The notes beneath the pieces were generated by a model. That model did no database searches, had not been told where the DNA came from, and was given only the letters and a program-made list of their open reading frames with translations. The translations under genes were made by a program, and so were the position numbers. Positions 7,927 to 14,711 of a DNA stretch of 40,372 bases are shown piece by piece. Each line of letters starts with the position of its first letter. Position 1 is the first letter of the stretch. The stretch spans positions 1-40,372 of the forward strand of contig CAJULM010000007.1 in NCBI GenBank assembly GCA_910587285.1, in the 5' to 3' direction. Source of the stretch: an uncultured Oscillospiraceae bacterium. Lineage in GTDB: Bacteria; Bacillota; Clostridia; Oscillospirales; Oscillospiraceae.

Positions 7927-8913
7927 ATGCAAACGGTGTGTATCATAGACACGACGCTGCGGGACGGCCTGCAGCACGAGGAGCGCTACCTGCCCCTGGA
8001 ACAGCGGCTGGAGCTGGTGGAGCGGCTCATCGCGGCGGGGGTGGCCAGGCTGGAGGTGGGCTCCTTCGCCCACCCGGTCTACCTGCCCCAGTTCAAGGAG
8101 ATTGACCAGTTCGCCATGATGCTCCCCCGGAGGAAGGACGTGGAGTACACCTTTCTGGCGCTGAACCGCCGGGCGGTGGAGCGGGCGGTGGAGCTGAAGG
8201 CCAGGGGCGCGCCCATCCACCGGGTGCTCACCGGCCAGCTGGCCACCAGCGCGGCCTACGCGAAGAAGAACATGAACAGCACCCACGAGGAGCTGTTCAC
8301 GGAGGCGGAGCGCTCGGTGAAGCTGCTCCACGCGGGGGGAATTGAGCGGGTGTGCGGCAATGTGGGCACCATCTTCGGCTGCCCCATCATGGGCCGGGTC
8401 CCGCTGGAGGAGGCGTACCGCTTCGCCCAGCGGCTGTTCGACATGGGCTTTGACGAGGTGGAGCACGCGGACACCAGCGGCGAGGCCACCCCCGACCGGG
8501 TGACGGAGTATTTCGGCGAGATTCTGCGCCGCTGGCCTGACCCGGCCATGCATACCCTGCACATCCATGACGTGAACGGCATGGGCATGGCCTGCTACTA
8601 CGCGGCCATGGAGGCGGGCATGACCCAGTTTGAGTGCACTCTGGGCGGCATCGGCGGCCAGCCCGCAAACCGCATGGACGGCGCCGTCATCCACGGCACC
8701 GGCGACTACTACTACACCCAGGGGCGCACGGGGCTGGTGTGCACGGAGGACTTCGCGGCCATGGCCAAGCGCATGGGCCGGGACGGCGGGGTGGACGTGG
8801 GTGCTCTGATCGGGGCCGGGGCGCGGCTGGAGGAGCTGCTGGGCCGGCGGCTGGGCTCCTTTGCGGTGGCGGCGGTGGCGGACCGGGAGACCGCCTATGA
8901 CAGCGCCGTATAG
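7927..8913 (+). CDS. HMG-CoA-lyase-like DRE-TIM metallolyase family protein
   Basis: This is a TIM-barrel protein of the HMGL-like family, which makes or breaks C-C bonds next to a carbonyl. It has 328 residues from the ATG at 7927 behind GAGGGGGG. An ATG at 7912 overlapping the thiolase stop would add five residues. DTTLRDGLQ (residues 8-16) gives Arg12 and metal ligand Asp13, and HIHD (212-215) gives the metal-binding His pair. LEVGSFAHPVYLPQ resembles the LEVGSFVSP-type strand of HMG-CoA lyase. The loop that carries the catalytic cysteine in HMG-CoA lyase (GGCP) reads GGQP, with Gln245 in the cysteine's place, so classical HMG-CoA lyase activity is doubtful. A related acyl-CoA or keto-acid substrate is more likely. 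Confidence 0.82.
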   Translation: MQTVCIIDTTLRDGLQHEERYLPLEQRLELVERLIAAGVARLEVGSFAHPVYLPQFKEIDQFAMMLPRRKDVEYTFLALNRRAVERAVELKARGAPIHRVLTGQLATSAAYAKKNMNSTHEELFTEAERSVKLLHAGGIERVCGNVGTIFGCPIMGRVPLEEAYRFAQRLFDMGFDEVEHADTSGEATPDRVTEYFGEILRRWPDPAMHTLHIHDVNGMGMACYYAAMEAGMTQFECTLGGIGGQPANRMDGAVIHGTGDYYYTQGRTGLVCTEDFAAMAKRMGRDGGVDVGALIGAGARLEELLGRRLGSFAVAAVADRETAYDSAV

Positions 8914-10312
8914 CGTGCCCCGCCGGCTGGGCGCAAGGCTGTGCTCAGCTCAGGACGCGGCCGCTCTCATCCCGGAGGGGGCCGTGGTAGCCGCCAGCGG
9001 CTACACCGCCGCCGGGGACCCCAAGGCCGTGCTGCTGGCCCTGGCGGAGCGGGGGCGGGCGGGGGATATCCGGGGCGTCGAGCTCATCACCGCCGCCCAG
9101 CTCTCCCCGCAGGTGGAGGACGCCCTGGCCGGGGCGGGGATTTTGACCCGCCGCGCCCCCTTCATGGTGTCCGCTGAGGTGCGGGAACGGGCCAACCGGG
9201 GGCAGCTTCACTACGTGGAGGCGTCCATGGCCAGGATGCCTCGGCTGTTTGCCGCCGGCGGCTTCGGCGTGCCCGATGTGGCGGTGGTGGAGGCCCTGGG
9301 TCTGGACGGCGAGGGCCGGCTCATCCCCACCACCAGCGTGGGCATGACCCAGCTCATGTGCGCCATGGCCCGGAGCATCATCGTGGAGGTGAACACGGCC
9401 CAGCCGGAGCTGCTCCTGGGGCTGCACGACGTGTACGGGGGCCCCGCCCACGCCGGGACGGCGCTGCGCCATCCCGGCCAGCGGGTGGGGCGGCCCTATG
9501 CCCGGATCGACCTGGACAGGGTGGCGGCGGTGGTGTTCTCCCATCGGCCGGACGAGCCCACTGCCCCCGCCGCGCCCACCCCGGTGCAGCGGGCGGTGTG
9601 TGAAAACCTGCTGGCGTGGCTGGACCGAGCATTTCCAGGGAAAGCGCTGCCCCCGGTGCAGACGGGGATCGGCGGGCTGTCCGGGGCTGTGGTGGAGGCG
9701 CTGAAGGCCAGCCGGTATGAGAACCTGGCCTTTTTCTGCGGCGCGCTGCAAGGGGGTATGGTGGAGCTGCTGGCCCAGGGGAAGGCCGCTGTGCTGTCCG
9801 GCGGCTCCATAGTCTCCGACCCGGAGACCCTGGCGCTGTTGCGCTCCCTGGGCGGCGGCCTGCGGGACCGGCTGGTGCTGCGCAGCATGGAGGTGTGCAA
9901 CGGCTATGCCGCCGTGAGCGGCCTGGGCGTGCTGGCGCTGAACACGGGGCTGGAGATAGACGTGTTTGGCAACGTGAACGCCAGCCACATCGGCGGGGCC
10001 AGGGTGGTCAACGGCATTGGCAACGGCGCGGCCTTTGCCGCGGCGGCGGGGCTGTCGGTGATGCTCCTGCCCTCCGCCCGGCAGGGCGGGCAGCTGTCCT
10101 GTGTTGTGCCCGCCGTAAGCCATGTGGACGTGATTCACCATGACGTGGACGTGGTGGTCAGCGAGTTCGGCGTGGCCGACCTTCGCGGACTGGACGACGG
10201 GGAGTGCGCCCGGCGGATCATAGAGCGCTGCGCCCATCCCGCCCACCGGGCGGACTTGGGGCGGGCCTTGGAGGAGGCGCTGCAGACGGGGGGACACCAC
10301 CCCATACTATAA
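8897..10312 (+). CDS. Acetyl-CoA hydrolase/CoA-transferase family protein
   Basis: This is a member of the acetyl-CoA hydrolase / 4-hydroxybutyrate CoA-transferase family. It has 471 residues from the ATG at 8897, which overlaps the previous gene by 17 bases and follows GGGAGA. A GTG at 8915 is an alternative start. Family features include QTGIGGLSGAVVEAL (about residues 255-269), the NASHIGGARVVNG region, and the C-terminal VSEFGVADLRGL. In characterised members a glutamate in a His-Thr-Glu context, about 20 residues after the GIG motif, forms the CoA-thioester intermediate. Here the matching segment reads FFCGALQGG (279-287), with Gly282 where Glu is expected. A normal role would be moving CoA onto acetoacetate, so the substitution leaves activity uncertain. 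It is the last gene of the operon, before a terminator. Confidence 0.82.
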   Translation: MTAPYSVPRRLGARLCSAQDAAALIPEGAVVAASGYTAAGDPKAVLLALAERGRAGDIRGVELITAAQLSPQVEDALAGAGILTRRAPFMVSAEVRERANRGQLHYVEASMARMPRLFAAGGFGVPDVAVVEALGLDGEGRLIPTTSVGMTQLMCAMARSIIVEVNTAQPELLLGLHDVYGGPAHAGTALRHPGQRVGRPYARIDLDRVAAVVFSHRPDEPTAPAAPTPVQRAVCENLLAWLDRAFPGKALPPVQTGIGGLSGAVVEALKASRYENLAFFCGALQGGMVELLAQGKAAVLSGGSIVSDPETLALLRSLGGGLRDRLVLRSMEVCNGYAAVSGLGVLALNTGLEIDVFGNVNASHIGGARVVNGIGNGAAFAAAAGLSVMLLPSARQGGQLSCVVPAVSHVDVIHHDVDVVVSEFGVADLRGLDDGECARRIIERCAHPAHRADLGRALEEALQTGGHHPIL

Positions 10313-10347
10313 AAAGCGCCCGGTTTCTTCTGAAACCGGGCGCTTTT
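10312..10347. terminator. Bidirectional intrinsic terminator ending the catabolic operon
   Basis: A 15-base stem, AAAAGCGCCCGGTTT at 10312-10326, pairs perfectly with 10333-10347 around a 6-base loop. The stem ends in A/T runs on both sides, so it can stop the operon on the plus strand and the bactofilin gene on the minus strand. Confidence 0.9.
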
Positions 10348-10365
10348 ATGTATTAAGGAAGCCGT

Positions 10366-10857
10366 TTATTCGCCGTCAACGTCGTAACCGGGGCCGAATT
10401 GAAGGTCGCCCAGGTCCTGAACGGTGCGCAGCTCCGGGTCGGGCTCCGGGGCCTTGGTCATGGTGGACCGGCCGTTGAGGCAGCCGCCGTCCTCCACCAC
10501 CAGGGAGGCGGTGGCCACGTCGCCGATGAGGGTGCCGGTCTGCTCCAGGCGCATATGCTCTCTGGCGACCACGTTGCCCTCCACCCGTCCGGCCACCCGG
10601 ACCACGTCGGCGGAGACGGGGCCGCGAACCAGCCCGGTGTCGGACACGATGACCGCGCCCACCATGCTGAACTCGCCCTCCACAACGCCCTCCACCTGGA
10701 CGACGCCCTCGCCCCGGATGGTGCCCTTGACGGTGACGCCCTGGGTGATGACGGTGCTGCTGATCTTAGCGGGAGAGGGCAGGCTTTCCTGCTGCCGTTC
10801 GCTGTCGGAAATCACAGACATCTGCGTGTCCGTCTTGGGTGTGCTGAAAAAGCCCAT
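10366..10857 (-). CDS. Bactofilin (polymer-forming cytoskeletal protein)
   Basis: This 163-residue bactofilin-family (DUF583) protein would polymerise without nucleotides into filaments or patches at the membrane. The central part (about residues 32-125) is a run of short beta-helix repeats rich in Gly and Val (VTVKGTIRGEGVVQVEGVVEGEF and following). It is flanked by disordered, charged or proline-rich tails, as is usual for the family. The ATG at 10857 follows AAGGAAAGGTGAG. It is a single-gene unit with its own promoter (10942-10970) and shares a terminator with the catabolic operon. Firmicute bactofilins have been tied to cell shape or motility, but nothing nearby identifies the role here. 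Confidence 0.88.
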   Translation of the reverse strand: MGFFSTPKTDTQMSVISDSERQQESLPSPAKISSTVITQGVTVKGTIRGEGVVQVEGVVEGEFSMVGAVIVSDTGLVRGPVSADVVRVAGRVEGNVVAREHMRLEQTGTLIGDVATASLVVEDGGCLNGRSTMTKAPEPDPELRTVQDLGDLQFGPGYDVDGE

Positions 10858-10941
10858 TTTGGAATCTCACCTTTCCTTGTTTGTCCACAGCATGGTTCCC
10901 ATGCTTTCAGGGCCCTTCCGTGCTGCTTCCGATGATGCCCC

Positions 10942-10970
10942 ATTGTACCATAGCGGAAGGCAGATTTCAA
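10942..10970 (-). promoter_or_regulatory. Sigma-A-type promoter of the bactofilin gene
   Basis: On the minus strand, TTGAAA (10965-10970) and TACAAT (10942-10947) are separated by 17 bases. They lie about 85 bases upstream of the bactofilin start codon. No operator-like repeat was seen. Confidence 0.65.
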
Positions 10971-11004
10971 GAGCCTGCCGGTGAAAGCCTTCGACAAAAT
11001 AACC

Positions 11005-11736
11005 TCAGCGCTCCACCAGTCTCCGGCGGAACAGCCACAGCGCCAGGCCCATCAGCCCCGCCGCCCAGAGGGACACCCACAGCAAATGCCCCGGCAGGGC
11101 GGCCCAGTCCCCGGCCAGGGCGGCCTTGGCCCCGTCCGCCCCGTGGACGAAGGGGAGCAGGTAGGCCACGGTGCGAAATGGCCCGCTGATGAGGGAGAGG
11201 TCGAACCAGATCCCCGCCAGCCAGGCGGTGACGTTGGTGAGGATGGCCCCGCACATACCGCCCACCTGCCTGTCGCTGAACAGGACGCCGCACAGCAGCC
11301 CCAGGGCGATGAACAGCAGGGCGGAGGGGATGAGGGAGGCGGTCACTGCCAGTAGATTCCAGCTGGGGGGTAGGCCCAGGGCCACCGCGCCCCCCAGGCA
11401 GAGGGCGCTCTGCCCCACCGCCAGGGGCAGCAGGGGCAGCAGGTAGCCCAGCAAAAAGTCCGCCGCCGTCATGGGGGAGGCGGTGAGCCGGGCCAGAAAG
11501 GCGGAGGTGCGGTCCCGGGCCAGGAGCAGCCCGGAGAACAGCGCCAGAAACGTGAGCCCGAACAGGGCGATACCCGGGGCCAGCGTTTCCAGCGCAAAAA
11601 TGTGCACGGGAATGCTGCGCTGGATGAGGTTCATCAACAGCAGCAGCACCATGGGGAAGCCCACCCCGAAAAAGAGGGTGAGGGGGTCTCGCAGCAGCTC
11701 CTTCAGGTTGCGCACGGCAAAGGCCTTTATCCTCAT
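11005..11736 (-). CDS. ABC-2 type exporter permease
   Basis: This is the membrane subunit of an ABC exporter. The protein has 243 residues from the ATG at 11736, which overlaps the stop of the ATPase gene as ATGA. About six hydrophobic segments are visible. It starts with an amphipathic stretch (AFAVRNLKELLRDP) and the helix LTLFFGVGFPMVLLLLMNLI typical of ABC-2 permeases. The longer open frame that continues upstream is only read-through inside the ATPase gene. Together with the ATPase and an AbrB-type regulator it forms a three-gene operon. The cargo is unknown; drugs, lipids and peptides are all possible for this family. Confidence 0.87.
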   Translation of the reverse strand: MRIKAFAVRNLKELLRDPLTLFFGVGFPMVLLLLMNLIQRSIPVHIFALETLAPGIALFGLTFLALFSGLLLARDRTSAFLARLTASPMTAADFLLGYLLPLLPLAVGQSALCLGGAVALGLPPSWNLLAVTASLIPSALLFIALGLLCGVLFSDRQVGGMCGAILTNVTAWLAGIWFDLSLISGPFRTVAYLLPFVHGADGAKAALAGDWAALPGHLLWVSLWAAGLMGLALWLFRRRLVER

Positions 11737-12452
11737 GACGCCGCCTCCTCTCCCGCCAGGGCCACAAAGGCGTCCTCGAACGTTTCCCGGCCCGCCAGGG
11801 CCTTGAGCTCCTGCGCCGTCCCCACCGCCCGGAGGCGGCCCGCGTTCAGAATCCCGATGCGGTCGGCCAGGGCCTCCGCCTCCTCCAGATAGTGGGTGGT
11901 GAGCACGATGGCGGTGCTTCCCTTCAGCCCCCGGATCACGCCCCACAGCTCCCGCCGGGCCAGCACGTCTAGCCCCAGGGTGGGCTCGTCCAAAAACAGC
12001 ACCTCCGGCTGGGACACCAGGGCCATGGCGATGGACAGCCGCCGCTGCCACCCGCCGGACAGGGTTTTCGCCCGCTGCCTGGCCCACCGGCCCAGGTCCA
12101 GTTGGTCCATCACCTCCTTGGTCCGGGCTCTGGGGCGGCCGTAGATGGCCGCCATGAGGTCCAGATTTTCCGCCACGGTGAGGCCGGGGGCCACCGCCGT
12201 TTCCTGGGGGGAGACGGCCAAGAGCTCCTTGGCCGCGTGGGGCTGGGTGCGCACGCTGTGCCCCATCAGCTTGGCGTCCCCCTGGGTGGGGACGGTGAGG
12301 CAGCACAGCATTTTGATGGTGGTGGACTTGCCCGCCCCGTTGACCCCTAAAAGAGCGAACAGCTCCCCCGCCGGGACGGTGAGCCTCAGCTCGTCCACCA
12401 CCCGGCGGCGGCCGTACTGCTTGGTGAGCCCTAAAATTTCGATGGCGTTCAC
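11733..12452 (-). CDS. ABC exporter ATP-binding protein
   Basis: This is the ATPase partner of the ABC-2 permease, with 239 residues. Walker A is GVNGAGKST (about residues 36-44), the Q-loop is in AVSPQETAV, the signature LSGGWQRRLSIA has Trp-Gln after the glycines, and Walker B is VLFLDEPTLGLD. The H-loop is in VLTTHYLEEAE. The start is GTG at 12452, overlapping the regulator stop as GTGA and preceded by AAAAGGAGGGGG, so translation is coupled on both sides. The subfamily resembles multidrug or antibiotic exporters of the DrrA/CcmA type, but the substrate cannot be named. Confidence 0.92.
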   Translation of the reverse strand: MNAIEILGLTKQYGRRRVVDELRLTVPAGELFALLGVNGAGKSTTIKMLCCLTVPTQGDAKLMGHSVRTQPHAAKELLAVSPQETAVAPGLTVAENLDLMAAIYGRPRARTKEVMDQLDLGRWARQRAKTLSGGWQRRLSIAMALVSQPEVLFLDEPTLGLDVLARRELWGVIRGLKGSTAIVLTTHYLEEAEALADRIGILNAGRLRAVGTAQELKALAGRETFEDAFVALAGEEAAS

Positions 12453-12697
12453 TGGGCTTCCCCCTCCTTTTGCTCCTGCTGGGCCTGGCGGGCCTGCCGG
12501 ATGGACTCGTCCATGAAATCCACCATGCCGTCAAAGCCCACGATGGCGATACCCTTTTTCTTGTCGGCCATGAGCAGCAGGCTGTCCCCCGGCTCGATTT
12601 CAAACAGGTCCCGCACCTCTTTGGGGATGACGATCTGGCCCTTGTCCCCCACCCGGACGGTGGAGAGGAAGTGGTCCCGGGGCAGCTTCAGCTTCAT
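12449..12697 (-). CDS. AbrB/MazE/SpoVT-family DNA-binding regulator
   Basis: This small 82-residue swapped-hairpin DNA-binding protein has the AbrB-like core at about residues 12-55 (VRVGDKGQIVIPKEVRDLFEIEPGDSLLLMAD). The C-terminal tail is charged and glutamine-rich (about residues 65-82). The ATG at 12697 follows GGGAGGAG; an upstream in-frame ATG at 12712 lacks such a site. It is the first gene of the exporter operon and lies just downstream of a promoter that contains a perfect 9-base inverted repeat. Autoregulation of the operon is the simplest reading. A MazE antitoxin role is unlikely because no toxin gene follows. Confidence 0.88.
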   Translation of the reverse strand: MKLKLPRDHFLSTVRVGDKGQIVIPKEVRDLFEIEPGDSLLLMADKKKGIAIVGFDGMVDFMDESIRQARQAQQEQKEGEAQ

Positions 12698-12713
12698 AAC
12701 GACTCCTCCCATT

Positions 12714-12761
12714 AGTTATACTTTTCACACTGAGTATAACTCGGGAAACTTTCCTTGTCAA
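12714..12761 (-). promoter_or_regulatory. Sigma-A promoter with overlapping palindromic operator for the AbrB/ABC exporter operon
   Basis: On the minus strand TTGACA (12756-12761), a 17-base spacer and TATACT (12733-12738) form a near-consensus promoter. AGTTATACT at 12714-12722 and AGTATAACT at 12733-12741 are perfect 9-base inverted copies with centres 19 bases apart. One copy covers the -10 box. A protein bound here would block transcription, and the AbrB-family product of the first gene is the obvious candidate. Confidence 0.8.
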
Positions 12762-12763
12762 GC

Positions 12764-12792
12764 GTCTATTTTCGTCTGCCGGCGCATACCAT
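12764..12792 (+). promoter_or_regulatory. Sigma-E-like sporulation promoter of spoIIP
   Basis: GTCTATT (12764-12770) and CATACCAT (12785-12792) are 14 bases apart. They resemble the Bacillus sigma-E -35 (KMATATT) and -10 (CATACA-T) elements. Its position 19 bases upstream of spoIIP, a gene used in the mother cell, supports the call. The match is by eye. Confidence 0.5.
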
Positions 12793-12810
12793 GCAGAGAG
12801 GTGAGCGCAT

Positions 12811-13977
12811 ATGCGAAAGAGAAGGGCAACCCGGCCCCTTCTGCGGTGGCTGCGGATGGGTGCGGCGGTGTTTGTGGCGTGGCTGGCGGCGTGGCTGATC
12901 TGGCTGGTGGGCGACCCGGCGGCAGCGGTGAGGGATCTGCTGGAGTGGGCGGACAGCGCCCAGCTGGCCACCTCTCTGCTGGCGGCGGAATTGGGCTTTC
13001 GCGAGCAGGGGGAGGGCCTGTCCGGCTGGGACAGGCTGGTGCTGGCCCAGTCGTCCCTGCTGGGCGGAACGCTGCCCTCCCGGCAGCCCGCGGCGGAGCC
13101 GTCCGATTCGCCCCCGCCGGAGAGCCAGGACCCGGCGGAGTTGGACCCGGACGGCGAGGAGGACGGGGGCGACCTGCCCACCACCACCACAGCGCCGGAG
13201 GGCATCATCGCCAAGACCATGGTGGCGGGAACGTCCGCCAAGTATGTGACGGCGGAAAACGTATCCATCTATAACCATACGGACTACGCCCTGGACATCC
13301 CCGCCCTGCTGGCCAACGCCCCCAGCCTGCCGGCGGAGGGAGAGGGGCCCAAAATATTGATCTACCATTCCCACGCCACCGAGGCGTATACCATGGACGG
13401 CACAGACGTGTACGAGGAGAGCGACAGCTACCGCACCCTGAATACGGAGCAGAACATGGTCCGGGTGGGGGAGGAGATGGCGGCGGTGTTCGAGGCGGCG
13501 GGCATCGGGGTGATCCATGACACCACCCTGTACGACTACCCCAGCTATAACAACGCCTACGTCCGCTCGGTGGAGGGGGTGGCGGCGGCGCTGAAGGAGT
13601 ATCCCTCCATTGTGCTGCTGCTGGATGTCCACCGGGACGCCCTGGTGGCCAACGACGGCACGATTTACAAGGTGGTGTCCGGCTCGGTGGACAACTGCGC
13701 GCAGGTGATGATGGTGCTGGGCAGCGATGCCAGCGGCCAGGTCCACCCCAACTGGAAGGTGAATCTCTCCCTGGCGGTGGAGATTCAGAACGCCCTCACC
13801 CAGAAGTGGGCCACCCTGGCCCGGCCCATCGTGCTGCGCACCTCCCGGTTCAACCAGCACCTGTCCACCGGCACCATTCTGGTGGAGGTGGGCACCCACG
13901 GCAATACCCTCCAGGAGGCCATCACCGCCGGGCGGCTGTACGCCCGCACCGTGGCCGAGCTGATGACGCAGTCGTGA
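12811..13977 (+). CDS. spoIIP: Stage II sporulation protein P, engulfment peptidoglycan hydrolase
   Basis: SpoIIP is a mother-cell membrane-anchored amidase/endopeptidase that works with SpoIID and SpoIIM to thin septal peptidoglycan during engulfment. The protein has 388 residues. One N-terminal membrane helix (about residues 17-33) is followed by a low-complexity linker rich in Pro, Asp and Glu (about 88-130). The catalytic domain begins near residue 180 with ILIYHSHATEAY. It continues through LLLDVHRDA and ends with ILVEVGTHGNTLQEA, carrying the His and Glu residues conserved in SpoIIP. The ATG at 12811 follows AGAGGTGAG. The gene stands alone between a sigma-E-like promoter and a terminator, as expected for a sporulation-specific unit. 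Confidence 0.93.
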   Translation: MRKRRATRPLLRWLRMGAAVFVAWLAAWLIWLVGDPAAAVRDLLEWADSAQLATSLLAAELGFREQGEGLSGWDRLVLAQSSLLGGTLPSRQPAAEPSDSPPPESQDPAELDPDGEEDGGDLPTTTTAPEGIIAKTMVAGTSAKYVTAENVSIYNHTDYALDIPALLANAPSLPAEGEGPKILIYHSHATEAYTMDGTDVYEESDSYRTLNTEQNMVRVGEEMAAVFEAAGIGVIHDTTLYDYPSYNNAYVRSVEGVAAALKEYPSIVLLLDVHRDALVANDGTIYKVVSGSVDNCAQVMMVLGSDASGQVHPNWKVNLSLAVEIQNALTQKWATLARPIVLRTSRFNQHLSTGTILVEVGTHGNTLQEAITAGRLYARTVAELMTQS

Positions 13978-13993
13978 TGTTTCACGTGAAACA
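13978..13993. other. parS chromosome-partition site (copy 1)
   Basis: TGTTTCACGTGAAACA is a perfect 16-base palindrome and agrees with the Firmicute parS consensus bound by ParB/Spo0J. It begins directly after the spoIIP stop codon. A second identical copy lies at 27844-27859. Confidence 0.9.
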
Positions 13994-14006
13994 CACGTTT
14001 GAAACT

Positions 14007-14040
14007 CAAAGAGCCCCTCCCGTCTGGGAGGGGCTCTTTG
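14007..14040. terminator. Bidirectional terminator between spoIIP and the DNA glycosylase gene
   Basis: A 15-base perfect stem, CAAAGAGCCCCTCCC at 14007-14021, pairs with 14026-14040 around the loop GTCT. It lies between two convergent genes and can serve both. Confidence 0.85.
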
Positions 14041-14044
14041 TCCG

Positions 14045-14656
14045 TCACAGGTAAAACCGCCAGGGGAAGTCCGCCGCCTCCTGGGCGTAGTCGATGCCGA
14101 TGCGCTTGCCGGTGCGGATGGACAGCGGTCCGCCGTCCTGGGGACAGGGGGGCAGGCCGGCGTCCTCCAGATTGGCGCACACGAACAGCTCCGGGGAGCC
14201 GTAGGGCAGGGCGTTGAGGGAGCGATCGATGTTCATCCCGGCGCACACCTTGCCGGGGCCGTTGAGAAAGTTCTCTTTTTGGTAGGCGGTCATGTCCCCG
14301 GCCTTGCAATGGAAGCGGTTTTCTGCTATAATATCCAGGTTATGCCTGGGAGCAAGGCCCCGGATGAGCACTGCCGCCGGCTCCCCCTCCGGCTCGGTGA
14401 CGAAGTTGAGGCAGCAGTGCATCCCATAGATGAGGTAGACGTAGGCCGTCCCCGGCGGGGCGTAGAGGGTCTGAGTGCGCTGGGTTTTCCGGCCGCCGTA
14501 GGCGTGGCAGGCCTTGTCCGTCCGGCCCACGTAGGCCTCCGTCTCGGTGATGCGGGCGGCCAGGGTGACGCCCCCGTACCGCCGCACCAGGTATTTGCCC
14601 ACCAGGGCGCGGGCGGCCTCCACCGTGTCCCGGTTAAAAAATGCCTGCGGCAGCAT
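14045..14656 (-). CDS. 3-methyladenine DNA glycosylase (AAG/MPG family)
   Basis: This base-excision repair enzyme removes alkylated purines such as 3-methyladenine and hypoxanthine from DNA. The protein has 203 residues, normal for bacterial members. The ATG at 14656 follows GAGGAGGGAG; the longer frame upstream runs antisense into the next gene and is not used. Family motifs are ITETEAY (residues 36-42, with the probable catalytic glutamate), HAYGGRKTQRTQTLY, GTAYVYLIYGMHCCLNFV (about 69-86), and LNGPGKVCAG near residue 131. It is transcribed divergently from the EamA transporter across a 55-base gap and ends against the spoIIP terminator. Confidence 0.93.
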   Translation of the reverse strand: MLPQAFFNRDTVEAARALVGKYLVRRYGGVTLAARITETEAYVGRTDKACHAYGGRKTQRTQTLYAPPGTAYVYLIYGMHCCLNFVTEPEGEPAAVLIRGLAPRHNLDIIAENRFHCKAGDMTAYQKENFLNGPGKVCAGMNIDRSLNALPYGSPELFVCANLEDAGLPPCPQDGGPLSIRTGKRIGIDYAQEAADFPWRFYL

Positions 14657-14711
14657 AATCTCCCTCCTCTTTGTTATATATCTCTTATTATTTACGCGGA
14701 GTTGAAGCATA

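Noticed and set aside
7927..8913. Leucine-degradation HMG-CoA lyase
   Set aside because: The catalytic cysteine loop is altered and no other leucine-degradation gene is present.
12449..12697. MazE antitoxin of a toxin-antitoxin pair
   Set aside because: No toxin gene follows; the next genes are an ABC ATPase and permease in tight coupling.
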